This document shows positions 23,871-31,257 of a stretch of 64,000 bases of DNA, piece by piece. Origin of the DNA: a virus; IMG/VR virus record IMGVR_UViG_3300030004_000003, positions 1 to 64,000 of that record; one strand, written 5' to 3'. The notes under the pieces are model-generated. The model did no database searches, had not been told where the DNA came from, and saw only the letters and a list, made by a program, of their open reading frames with translations. Within the stretch, counting starts at the first letter, position 1, and every line of letters starts with the position of its first letter. The translations under genes and the position numbers were made by a program.

Positions 23871-25511
23871 ATGAAAAACAAAAACAATTCCGAAAAAAAC
23901 AAATTAACAATAGTGAAGGGAAACCTGTTAACTATCGAGCGCGGTATCCTTGTCCATCAAGTGAATACGCTTGGTGTCATGGGGGGCGGTATCGCTCTCC
24001 AGATCCGGGAAAAGTGGCCGATCCTTTTTGAGCGATACGCCGCGAAATGCAAAAAAGGAGAGTTGAAGCTTGGTCAGGTTGATGTCTTTGAGATCTCGCC
24101 AGATCTTTACGTGGTCAATCTTGCTGGGCAGGAATCAACATCTTCACCCGACGGGGTGGACACAAATTATGCCTCCTATGAGGAGTCTCTTCCTGTGGTG
24201 CGGGCGCTGGGTGAGGAGAAGGGTCTCCCTGTCTATTTTCCGCATGGTATCGGCTGTGGGCTCGCGGGTGGGGATTGGAGTGTTATGGAGCCTCTTCTCC
24301 ATAAACATATCCCAGAAGCCACCCTCGTGCAATACACGCCGCCTCCCGTGTTCACGGATCCAGTGCTTGTGCTCCGTACTTGTGACAAAGACTTTAAGTC
24401 CTACGGTGGTTTTCAGTGGCCGCGCGAAGGATATGTGGAGGCACCTGACTTCCGTAACAACACAGAATGCGGTCATGGGCTTCATGGGTTGCTCGACGGT
24501 TGGGGTAATCTAGATCTCCTGGATTGGGGTATCGATGCTGTCGCTATGGTAGTGGAAACTGATCGCTCCCTTATCATTGACCTTGGGGACAAGGTTAAAT
24601 TTCCATGCGGCTACGTTAAAAAAACTGGCACTCTCGCTGCCCTGATTGGCGAATTTAGGTGCGATGCCGCGAAGATAAAAAAAGAAGTTGAGGATCTGGA
24701 GAAAACCGTTGGTACTGCATCGCACCTAAATTCGCAAAGTGCCTCCGGCGATGACAGCCAACTTTCGGCCTCCGGGTGGAACAGCCAACTTTCGGCCTCC
24801 GGGTGGAACAGCCAACTTTCGGCCTCCGGCGATGACAGCCAACTTTCGGCCTCCGGCGATGACAGCCAACTTTCGGCCTCCGGGTGGAACAGCCAACTTT
24901 CGGCCTCCGGAAATCGCAGCCAACTTTCGGCCTCCGGCGATGACAGCAAACTTTCGGCCTCCGGCGATGACAGCAAACTTTCGGCCTCCGGCGATGACAG
25001 CCAACTTTCGGCCTCCGGGTGGAACAGCCAACTTTCGGCCTCCGGAAATCGCAGCCAACTTTCGGCCTCCGGAAATCGCAGCAAACTTTCGGCCTCCGGC
25101 GATGACAGCCAACTTTCGGCCTCCGGCGATGACAGCCAACTTTCGGCCTCCGGCGATGACAGCCAACTTTCGGCCTCCGGGTGGAACAGCCAACTTTCGG
25201 CCTCCGGAAATCGCAGCAAACTTTCGGCCTCCGGAAATCGCAGCAAACTTTCGGCCTCCGGCGATGACAGCCAACTTTCGGCCTCCGGGTGGAACAGCCA
25301 ACTTTCGGCCTCCGGAAAATCATCTTTGGTGGTGGGTGCCTCGATTGGATGTGTCGTTAGCGCTGGTGAAAATGGAGCCTTGGTACTATCGCGCTGGGTT
25401 GAGGGCGAGAAACGCTATCGCGTCACGGTGGCCTATGTAGGAGAAAACGGCATCAAGGCTGATACGAACTATCGCCTCAATGAGGCTGGTGAATTTGAGG
25501 AGGTGGCGTAA
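23871..25511 (+). CDS. Macro-domain protein with nonapeptide repeat array
   Basis: A 546-residue fusion. Residues about 12-150 form a macro domain: IVKGNLLTI, then LVHQVNTLGVMGGGIALQI, the ADP-ribose binding loop of the ALC1/TARG1-like group, and GIGCGLAGGDW. A second domain (about 165-260: LRTCDKDFKSYGGFQWPREG, CGHGLHGLLDG) is a phage-associated module. A short coiled coil leads into 21 units of nine residues, SASGxxS(Q/K)L, at residues 290-478, and a beta-rich end (residues 485-546). Macro domains bind or remove ADP-ribose, so a role against ADP-ribosylating host defence is possible. The repeats probably form a beta-helix or fibrous stalk. The gene starts after a leader lacking a Shine-Dalgarno sequence. 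Confidence 0.8.
   Translation: MKNKNNSEKNKLTIVKGNLLTIERGILVHQVNTLGVMGGGIALQIREKWPILFERYAAKCKKGELKLGQVDVFEISPDLYVVNLAGQESTSSPDGVDTNYASYEESLPVVRALGEEKGLPVYFPHGIGCGLAGGDWSVMEPLLHKHIPEATLVQYTPPPVFTDPVLVLRTCDKDFKSYGGFQWPREGYVEAPDFRNNTECGHGLHGLLDGWGNLDLLDWGIDAVAMVVETDRSLIIDLGDKVKFPCGYVKKTGTLAALIGEFRCDAAKIKKEVEDLEKTVGTASHLNSQSASGDDSQLSASGWNSQLSASGWNSQLSASGDDSQLSASGDDSQLSASGWNSQLSASGNRSQLSASGDDSKLSASGDDSKLSASGDDSQLSASGWNSQLSASGNRSQLSASGNRSKLSASGDDSQLSASGDDSQLSASGDDSQLSASGWNSQLSASGNRSKLSASGNRSKLSASGDDSQLSASGWNSQLSASGKSSLVVGASIGCVVSAGENGALVLSRWVEGEKRYRVTVAYVGENGIKADTNYRLNEAGEFEEVA
24649..24735. repeat. Perfect 19-bp inverted repeat just before the repeat array
   Basis: GCGAATTTAGGTGCGATGC at 24649-24667 recurs exactly in reverse complement at 24717-24735, with 49 bases between. 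Both arms are inside the coding frame (read as EFRCDA and ASHLNS). The right arm ends two bases before the first 27-bp unit. The mRNA could form a long hairpin here, or the right arm may be a reverse-complement copy of the left. Confidence 0.85.
24738..25322 (+). repeat. 27-bp tandem repeat array with three interchangeable cassettes
   Basis: Twenty-one units in perfect 27-bp register plus a degenerate end. Each unit codes SASG, a two-residue cassette, then S(Q/K)L. The cassettes are DD, WN or NR, each with invariant codons. Their order is D W W D D W N D D D W N N D D D W N N D W, so units 8-13 and 14-19 repeat a six-unit, 162-bp block. The array has no stop codon in at least five of six frames. 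Confidence 0.95.
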
Positions 25512-25705
25512 TGGGACTCCTCAAAAAAGTTACAGATGAGAGAGATGCTCTCCTGGCTGAAAACCGTCGCCTACGGAGGGAGGCGGAGCTCCATCTTGCT
25601 GATCCTGATCAGAAATCTCTGAGCCGATTGAAGCGTGCTCTGGAAATACCAGCACCATCACATCTCTTCGTTGCCCGCAAGAAACCAACCTTTGCTAAGA
25701 AATGA
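25511..25705 (+). CDS. Small coiled-coil protein
   Basis: A 64-residue protein that overlaps the end of the macro-domain gene by one base and has GGAGGTGG just before its start. The N-terminal half is a charged heptad-like helix (VTDERDALLAENRRLRREAE), and the C-terminus is basic. It may assist or attach to the macro protein given the coupling. No family. Confidence 0.5.
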   Translation: MGLLKKVTDERDALLAENRRLRREAELHLADPDQKSLSRLKRALEIPAPSHLFVARKKPTFAKK

Positions 25706-26181
25706 GCGCTACTGACGAAGTAAAAGGTGAAAAAGTGGGAAGGTGCGAAGGAGCCGATACGGAGGCGCTGACTTATGGAGCCGCCATTGAGGCCCTGAAA
25801 ACGACCTCTCATGCGGATCGAATCCGATATGAACAGGCTATTCTCAGTAAGATCAATGCGCTTGCTGGGAGCATCACCGGCATGGATCGGCTGCCTGAAA
25901 AGGTCACGAGGTATGAACAGTGCGCCGCGCGTCTCGCTCAGGATCAGTTTCTGGATCGGGATCCCCTCAACAATGCCTCCAAGATCGCCGCACATTATTT
26001 GCGACTGAGTGGGCTGGCATTTAATTTGGCGTCGCTGGTGGAGATTTTTCGGTACTCGGAGTTACCCCTTACCGAGGATCAGTATGGTCTGATCGAATAT
26101 CTCGTCCGTGAGATCCAGCGGGGACAACTCGCTGATTTTGGCCGAGTGACTTTCTTTATGAAGAAGGAGGAGGGGAGATGA
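25702..26181 (+). CDS. Unrecognised helical protein
   Basis: A 159-residue protein overlapping both neighbours by ATGA. Residues 6-16 (VKGEKVGRCEG) are purine-coded low-complexity sequence like that near the start of two other genes in this operon. The remainder is helical (ADRIRYEQAILSKINALAGS; DQYGLIEYLVREIQRGQ). Function unknown. Confidence 0.55.
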   Translation: MSATDEVKGEKVGRCEGADTEALTYGAAIEALKTTSHADRIRYEQAILSKINALAGSITGMDRLPEKVTRYEQCAARLAQDQFLDRDPLNNASKIAAHYLRLSGLAFNLASLVEIFRYSELPLTEDQYGLIEYLVREIQRGQLADFGRVTFFMKKEEGR

Positions 26182-26396
26182 GCGGCTGCACGCATGATGC
26201 TTATCTTTCCCGCTACGCCGCCAAACATGCGGCTCGGCTGCGGCATGAGGAGTCAGGGATTCTCCGCTGCCCAGAGTGCGGACAGTGGAGGGTGCTGGCC
26301 GGTGAGGAGCTGGCCAAGGCCATCGAGGCTGCTGAGGGGCAGTTCTCGCGCAAAGACGCCAAGACGCAGAGAGGGGAGGAGGCTCATCATGAATAA
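26178..26396 (+). CDS. Small zinc-ribbon-like protein with interspersed repeat at its end
   Basis: A 72-residue protein with an N-terminal helix of His/Arg (YAAKHAARLRHEE), then LRCPECGQW, half of a zinc ribbon; Cys4 and the His residues could supply other ligands. Its C-terminal FSRKDAKTQRGEE is coded by an interspersed repeat at 26344-26372, so the last 17 residues may not belong to the original protein. It overlaps the next gene by eight bases. Confidence 0.55.
   Translation: MSGCTHDAYLSRYAAKHAARLRHEESGILRCPECGQWRVLAGEELAKAIEAAEGQFSRKDAKTQRGEEAHHE
26344..26372 (+). repeat. Interspersed repeat, copy 2
   Basis: TCTCGCGCAAAGACGCCAAG plus nine bases; differs from copy 3 mainly by one base in the middle. 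Here it is read in the frame giving SRKDAKTQR. Confidence 0.75.
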
Positions 26397-26898
26397 CCTT
26401 TCATTACACGGGTTGAAATTTGTTTTTGGGATGCCTGCTGAAGTAAAGGAGATCCGAAATCTTCCGTATCCGCAGCATCGGTTTCTCTTCTCACCGACGG
26501 AGTTTGCCCGTGTAGCCATCCGGCACAAAGGGCATGGCATGGCGGTCTTTCATCTGCTCGATCATGGGGATCACTACACGATCTGGACTTCGGGGGAACT
26601 GGTAGGAAATTTCCGTCTTCATGGATCGCTGACGGCGCGGGTGCGTGCTGGGCAAGTGGTAGAGAGGGGAGTTCTCGCGCAAAGACGCAAAGACGCAGAG
26701 GGAGAAAAAAAGGGCGGATCGGAAGACGGAGGGCAGAGGTCAATCGTTATCTGCAAGCATAGCACGACCGGTAAGTCGTGGCTGGCTTACCAAACCCCTG
26801 GAAGCCAAGCACCGATTGAAACTCATCCCGACATTGATCGGATCACCGCTCGGTATGGATCACATAAAACAATCAACACTGGAGGAATGAAATCATGA
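26389..26898 (+). CDS. Unrecognised protein with embedded interspersed repeat
   Basis: The ATG at 26389 has GGGGAGGAGG 9-18 bases upstream. The 169-residue product has a strand-rich N-terminal domain (LKFVFGMPAEVKEIRN, FHLLDHGDHYTIWTSGELVG) and a C-terminal section rich in Thr/Ser. Between them residues about 95-112 (VLAQRRKDAEGEKKGG) are coded by the third copy of the interspersed repeat and a purine-rich tail. The insertion lies in a linker between two plausible domains. Function unknown. Confidence 0.55.
   Translation: MNNLSLHGLKFVFGMPAEVKEIRNLPYPQHRFLFSPTEFARVAIRHKGHGMAVFHLLDHGDHYTIWTSGELVGNFRLHGSLTARVRAGQVVERGVLAQRRKDAEGEKKGGSEDGGQRSIVICKHSTTGKSWLAYQTPGSQAPIETHPDIDRITARYGSHKTINTGGMKS
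26673..26701 (+). repeat. Interspersed repeat, copy 3
   Basis: TCTCGCGCAAAGACGCAAAG plus nine bases. It is read as LAQRRKDAE, a different frame from copy 2. Confidence 0.75.
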
Positions 26899-27050
26899 AG
26901 GCGCTGCTCACTCGGATTCGCTATCGGTTGCGGTATTACTGGCGGCTTTTGCTTCAGCAGTATCTGAGGATCTGCCCTGATTGCTTCGACCGTCTCAATG
27001 TCACTTGGGCGGGTAAGGTTCACTGTCCTAACTGCGGGAGGGTTGTATGA
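26895..27050 (+). CDS. 51-residue zinc-ribbon protein
   Basis: A very short gene that overlaps the upstream stop by ATGA and the downstream start by ATGA, the same coupling used by its neighbours. GGAGG lies nine bases ahead of its ATG. The N-terminus is basic and aromatic (TRIRYRLRYYWRLLLQQYL), followed by CPDC and CPNC, a complete four-Cys zinc ribbon. A DNA- or RNA-contacting role is likely for such proteins but unproved. Confidence 0.7.
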   Translation: MKALLTRIRYRLRYYWRLLLQQYLRICPDCFDRLNVTWAGKVHCPNCGRVV

Positions 27051-27445
27051 GCGAGGATGCTGCCAAGTCGAAGGTCGAGGGTCGAAGGCTTAATGCTGAA
27101 ACCCTCAAAGCGCAGCAAGCGGCCCGGTGGCGCACACGGCTGGTCACGGCTCGGGATTACTGGGCTGTCCGGGCTCCGGAGGATATTCCCTCATGGTTTG
27201 AGCCTGTGATGGAGACTGAGCGTCCTGAAGAAAAGAGTGGTTTTAGGCACTCTGTTACAGGGGAATATCGCGCGGTTATTTACGACAATGAGTTTGAGTC
27301 CATGACGGAAGAGGAATCGAACTGCTGGGATAGTATTCCTATGTTGATACTGGAATGGGGCAGGAAGCGGCGTGAGGCGCTGCTGTCTCAATGGCCGTGG
27401 GCTTGGGCTGATCTGATGCTGAAGGCAGGGGAGGTTGTGCGATGA
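27047..27445 (+). CDS. Unrecognised protein
   Basis: A 132-residue protein overlapping both neighbours by ATGA. Residues 6-24 (AKSKVEGRRLNAETLKAQQ) are coded by GAAGGTCGAGGGTCGAAGG-type purine-rich sequence and look like inserted low-complexity DNA. The rest is rich in Trp and Glu (EDIPSWFEPVMETERPEE, SQWPWAWADLML). No family. Confidence 0.55.
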   Translation: MSEDAAKSKVEGRRLNAETLKAQQAARWRTRLVTARDYWAVRAPEDIPSWFEPVMETERPEEKSGFRHSVTGEYRAVIYDNEFESMTEEESNCWDSIPMLILEWGRKRREALLSQWPWAWADLMLKAGEVVR

Positions 27446-28311
27446 ATAAGGAGCGGCCTATTCTTTTCTCGGGCGATATGGTTCGCGCGCTCATGGCTGG
27501 GCAAAAGACTCAGACGAGGGGGATTGTGAAGCCGCAGCCTCTTAATGAGCGCGTTGGAATGGTCAACATGAGTTATTGCGGAGACTCAAATACATGGTGC
27601 GTTGGTGGCGCTGTTAGTGAATATACGGTTGCAAACCCTAGAAATCCACTCGCTCCAATGTTGCCGCCTAAATGGGCTTGCCCTTATGGCCGTCCAGGGG
27701 ATCGGCTTTGGGTGAAGGAGACTTTTGCCTATGTGCGCTGCTCCTCGGACTACGAAACCGGGTCGGAGACTAATTATTGGGAGTGGGATAAAGAGTTTAA
27801 TGGAGAAAAGCTCCCTGAAAATCTAAAGCTCAATCCTCGATATGGCAGTAATGCTGCGCATTTATGCTATCGGGCTGATGGAGAGGATGGAAATCCGTCA
27901 GAATTGTACCCGATGACCGACCTGGCAGGGAAGGTGGTCGCGAAGCAGGAAATCCCCTGGTCTTCATCCCTCTTTATGTGGCGCTGGGCGTCAAGAATCA
28001 CGCTGGATGTCTCCATGGTTCGTGTCGAACGGCTGAATGACATTAGCCGAGGTGATTGTATGGCCGAAGGATGCCCGTTTCCCAACATGGCGAAGGGGGC
28101 GGATCCCCGAGAATGGTATGCCAATCTCTGGGAATCCATCAATGGAAAGGGCTCTTGGGATCTGAATCCCTGGGTCTGGGTGATTCAATTTCCGCGCATG
28201 ATGCAGCGGGTCTGCCTGGAGTGTGGGAGTAGTTATGTGGGGCGTGCCATGCCGATTGATCTCAATAAGGTGAAGCTCTGTCCTGCCTGCAAGGAAAGGA
28301 GGGTGGCATGA
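27442..28311 (+). CDS. ASCH-domain-like phage protein with C-terminal zinc ribbon
   Basis: A 289-residue protein of a widespread phage family: RPILFSGDMVRALMAGQKTQ at the start, then CPYGRPGDRLWVKETF, a variable centre, MWRWASRITLDVSMVRVERL and LWESINGKGSWDLNPWVWVI. This is the ASCH-like beta barrel; family members are thought to bind modified bases or RNA. The C-terminus adds CLECG and CPACK, a zinc ribbon not always present in the family. It overlaps both neighbours by ATGA. Confidence 0.75.
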   Translation: MNKERPILFSGDMVRALMAGQKTQTRGIVKPQPLNERVGMVNMSYCGDSNTWCVGGAVSEYTVANPRNPLAPMLPPKWACPYGRPGDRLWVKETFAYVRCSSDYETGSETNYWEWDKEFNGEKLPENLKLNPRYGSNAAHLCYRADGEDGNPSELYPMTDLAGKVVAKQEIPWSSSLFMWRWASRITLDVSMVRVERLNDISRGDCMAEGCPFPNMAKGADPREWYANLWESINGKGSWDLNPWVWVIQFPRMMQRVCLECGSSYVGRAMPIDLNKVKLCPACKERRVA

Positions 28312-28880
28312 ATCTCCCGGTGCCTAATTCCCGAGTTCTCTTCATTGGGGGCGGCTCACATCTCGTGGAGGATAATGTTCCCGACGATGCGCGGTGGTGG
28401 AAGAGGATTGGCCTCCACTCCGCTCAGAATTTACCAGTAGCGGGAAGGCCTCAGCAGGAGGAGGCTCCTTTGCTGCCTGTGGATTGCTATCGCCTTGAGA
28501 GGACGCGTTTTCAGGTCGAGGATAAATACTCTTTCCGTGGTTATCGGTGGATCGAGATAGATTTTTTCTGCCTGGATTCTCTTGATCCTGATGATGCGAG
28601 TGAGATCGTCGTTCGGTTTTATCGAGACAGGTTCTTTAGACAGGTGCTCTCGGAGGAGCTCTCAAAGGAAAGGGAGAAGGTTGCAGCGTTAAAGGTGTCT
28701 CTTCTTGCTGCCGAGAATTTTCTCGCTGCAATAAAACGCCGTGGTGTGGCCGGAGAATTCGGATGGCATGTTCTCCCTCGCGTGGATTTTCTCGCAACGC
28801 TGAAGGCGCTTGGTTTGTGCCAGAGGCCAGAGTTCGCCTATCAAGATTTCAAAGGTGAGAAGGAAGGAGGGGAGCTATGA
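28308..28880 (+). CDS. Unrecognised protein
   Basis: A 190-residue protein in the coupled operon. It opens with a strand and Gly turn (RVLFIGGGSHLVED), then a region with YRLERTRF and YRWIEIDFFCLD, and a helical segment (LSKEREKVAALKVSLLAAEN). The short N-terminal VLFIGGGSHL resembles a phosphate-binding turn but is too degenerate to assign. Function unknown. Confidence 0.5.
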   Translation: MNLPVPNSRVLFIGGGSHLVEDNVPDDARWWKRIGLHSAQNLPVAGRPQQEEAPLLPVDCYRLERTRFQVEDKYSFRGYRWIEIDFFCLDSLDPDDASEIVVRFYRDRFFRQVLSEELSKEREKVAALKVSLLAAENFLAAIKRRGVAGEFGWHVLPRVDFLATLKALGLCQRPEFAYQDFKGEKEGGEL

Positions 28881-29062
28881 TCAAGGTTCTTTCAACAGGC
28901 GAATTTCAGGCAACGGATGGTTCTGTTCGCGCCCGGTTTGATTCGAAGCCAGCGGCTGTCCTCTGGCTCTATGGAACGATTGGCTTCGACATCGCCTATC
29001 CTCATCTCCGGGGGAATTATCCGAATTGTGCTCCGATCTCCAAAAAAGGAGGTTCCCGATGA
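28877..29062 (+). CDS. Small protein ahead of primase
   Basis: A 61-residue protein with ATGA overlaps on both sides. It has GEFQATDGSVRARFDS and a short hydrophobic segment (AVLWLYGTIGFDI). Its 3' end carries the AAAAAAGGAGG ribosome binding site of the primase gene. No family. Confidence 0.5.
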   Translation: MIKVLSTGEFQATDGSVRARFDSKPAAVLWLYGTIGFDIAYPHLRGNYPNCAPISKKGGSR

Positions 29063-30342
29063 TCTCGATTGCCGAAGCAAAGGCCGCCACTCCTCTTCGT
29101 GTTCTCATGGAACGGGATGGGATGGTCTTCCGAAATGTCGCTGGGCAACTGAAGGCGCATTGTGTCTTTCACGAGGAGAGCACTCCCTCGCTTGTGCTGC
29201 ATGATGAGCCGGATGGTGGGTGGTTTAAGTGCTTCGGATGTGATGCCAAGGGCGATGCGATCAATTATCTGGAGCAGCGCCATGGGCTCTCCCGAAAGGA
29301 GGCGGTCGTGCGTCTCTCTGGTGGATCCCGAGGGGAGGTTTATGATCGGGCCAAGGCTCTCCCTGCCCCCAGCAAGCCAATCGAGCCGGAGAAGGTCATA
29401 GAGCCGCTGGATGCCGAGATGCTGGCCGACTGGGAAGCCTGCTGTGCTGATCTCTACACTGATCCCTCGGAGATCGCGCGCTGGGCCTCCTGGCGCGGTC
29501 TGCGTCCCGCTGTGATCGAGTGGGCGGCTCGCCAACTGCTCTGCGGGAAGGTGATCTATAATGGGCAGTATCGGGAGGCATTTGCCATCCGTCGGGCTGA
29601 CTCCGCAATGCTCTCGGCTCATATCCGTCTCGCTCCGAATTCTCGGGGTAATGAGCATCCGAAAGCCTCCTGGCGCTATAAGCCTGCTGGGGTGGGGGCG
29701 TGGCCTTTTGCCGTGGTGCCTACCACGGGAATTGATTTTGTGAAGTATGTTTTTGTCTGTGAGGGGCAGTGGGATGCTCTCGCTCTCATTGATGTGATGG
29801 GCTGGGAGGTCGGGATGCCTGATTCTGTCGCGGTCTTTGGGATGCGCGGAGCCACCTCCTTCAAGTCGCTCCTGGAGTATCGTTTCAGTGATCGTGCGTC
29901 TTTCTTCCTGATCGCCGATCGGGATGCGGCCGGTGCGAAGTGGTTCTGTAACAGGTCGTCGAGTGGCGATGCCATTGAGGATTCCTTCTCGATGCGCCTG
30001 GAGGCTCTTGGGTTCCGTGTCTGGTCGTTCTGGCCCACGAAAGCCAAGGATCTCAATGATGCCGTCAAGGTGATGGATGAGGCCGCCAGGGATGCCTTCC
30101 GTGATCTGCTGCGATCGAAGATCCCGACCAAGCAGCGCCCTGCCCGACCTACTTTCCGCCAGTGGCTCGCTCATCAGAAGAATCGTCCTGATGAGGTTGG
30201 GGCACTGGGTCTCAAGATTGTGAAGGGAGGCAAGTATCCCCCTGCTCGCGCTCCGCTCTGGAAGTGGCGCACTTATGCCCGTGAGGTCGGCTGGGATCTC
30301 AACCACCTGCAATCCGCCTGGGAGGAATGGGAGAAGCTCTAA
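29059..30342 (+). CDS. DNA primase, CHC2 zinc finger and TOPRIM
   Basis: The start at 29059 has GGAGG six bases upstream and overlaps the preceding stop by ATGA; an in-frame Met at 29026 is less likely. The 427-residue product has a CHC2 zinc-binding domain with Cys35, His38, Cys58 and Cys61 (HCVFHEE, FKCFGCDAKGDA). A TOPRIM catalytic fold follows, with the Glu in VFVCEGQWDAL near residue 234 and the Asp pair in LIADRDAAG near 285. It should synthesise RNA primers at the phage fork. There is no fused helicase; the ATPase at 39282 may supply that activity. Confidence 0.88.
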   Translation: MISIAEAKAATPLRVLMERDGMVFRNVAGQLKAHCVFHEESTPSLVLHDEPDGGWFKCFGCDAKGDAINYLEQRHGLSRKEAVVRLSGGSRGEVYDRAKALPAPSKPIEPEKVIEPLDAEMLADWEACCADLYTDPSEIARWASWRGLRPAVIEWAARQLLCGKVIYNGQYREAFAIRRADSAMLSAHIRLAPNSRGNEHPKASWRYKPAGVGAWPFAVVPTTGIDFVKYVFVCEGQWDALALIDVMGWEVGMPDSVAVFGMRGATSFKSLLEYRFSDRASFFLIADRDAAGAKWFCNRSSSGDAIEDSFSMRLEALGFRVWSFWPTKAKDLNDAVKVMDEAARDAFRDLLRSKIPTKQRPARPTFRQWLAHQKNRPDEVGALGLKIVKGGKYPPARAPLWKWRTYAREVGWDLNHLQSAWEEWEKL

Positions 30343-30366
30343 TCACAGATCTAATCACTAAAATTT

Positions 30367-31257
30367 ATGAAGGAACATTACATCTCTAAAAAATTCGGAT
30401 CTCCAGCACTGGATCTCATCGAGACTATCAATGAGATTCTCGATGATTACCGCGAGCAGGGATATGACCTGTCGCTGCGTCAGCTCTACTATCAGCTTGT
30501 CAGTAAGAACATCGTTCCTAATACGGAGCGGAGTTATAAAAATGTCGGTTCCCTGGTCGCCGATGCCCGTCTCGCTGGGATGATCGACTGGAATATGATC
30601 AAGGATCGCGGCAGGGAGACGATCGGCAACTCTCACTGGAATAGCCCTAAAGAGATCCTGGAGTCGGCGGCTTATGGCTTCCGTCTCGATCGATGGGATA
30701 ATCAACCCAACTATGTCGAGGTGATGGTAGAGAAGCAGGCCCTGGAGGGCGTCCTCCTTCCTGTCTGCGAGAAGATGGATGTGCGCTTCACGGCCAACAA
30801 GGGATACTCCTCTGCCTCGGCTCTCTACGAGACGGCAAACCGGTTCCTGGATCATCTCGGGGAGGGGCGAGGTCTCCATATTATTTATCTCGGGGATCAT
30901 GATCCCTCCGGCATCGATATGACGCGCGACATCGAGGATCGGATGGCCCTCTTCCTCCGGGATGACGCTCACCACCTCTCCGTCCACCGAATCGCCCTGA
31001 ATATGGATCAGGTGCGGAAGTTCAAACCGCCCGAGAATCCGGCCAAGACCACGGACTCGCGCGCGGAGAATTATATTCAGAAGTTTGGTCGATCAAGCTG
31101 GGAGCTCGACGCTCTGGAGCCGAGCGTGCTGGCTCGTCTTGTCGAGGGAGCGATCGAGAATCTAATTGATGATGTTGCCTGGGAAGTAATGGTCGACAAG
31201 GAAGATGGATATAAGGGCGATCTGAGGATCATGGCCTCCAGGTACGCCGATGAGTGA
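30367..31257 (+). CDS. Topoisomerase VI A/Spo11-like TOPRIM protein
   Basis: A 296-residue protein of a phage and bacterial family related to topoisomerase VI subunit A. Conserved blocks are LSLRQLYYQLVSKNIVPN, YVEVMVEKQALEGVL (with the TOPRIM Glu), YLGDHDPSGIDMTRDI (with the metal-binding Asp pair near residues 176-179) and RIALNMDQV. A catalytic Tyr could be in the LRQLYYQL helix. It may act as a nicking or strand-passing nuclease in replication or recombination. It lies just after the primase with a 24-base leader lacking a Shine-Dalgarno sequence. Confidence 0.75.
   Translation: MKEHYISKKFGSPALDLIETINEILDDYREQGYDLSLRQLYYQLVSKNIVPNTERSYKNVGSLVADARLAGMIDWNMIKDRGRETIGNSHWNSPKEILESAAYGFRLDRWDNQPNYVEVMVEKQALEGVLLPVCEKMDVRFTANKGYSSASALYETANRFLDHLGEGRGLHIIYLGDHDPSGIDMTRDIEDRMALFLRDDAHHLSVHRIALNMDQVRKFKPPENPAKTTDSRAENYIQKFGRSSWELDALEPSVLARLVEGAIENLIDDVAWEVMVDKEDGYKGDLRIMASRYADE

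Noticed and set aside
24738-25322. CRISPR array
   Set aside because: Units are contiguous 27-bp coding repeats with three recurring cassettes and no unique spacers; no cas genes are present.
24611-25323. Three long minus-strand frames and an extra plus frame over the repeat array
   Set aside because: They result from a 27-bp unit without stop codons. Only the frame continuous with the macro domain has flanking non-repetitive protein.
23871-25511. Diversity-generating retroelement variable region
   Set aside because: No reverse transcriptase gene or matching template repeat is seen in the window, and the variation is by whole cassettes and not adenine-specific.
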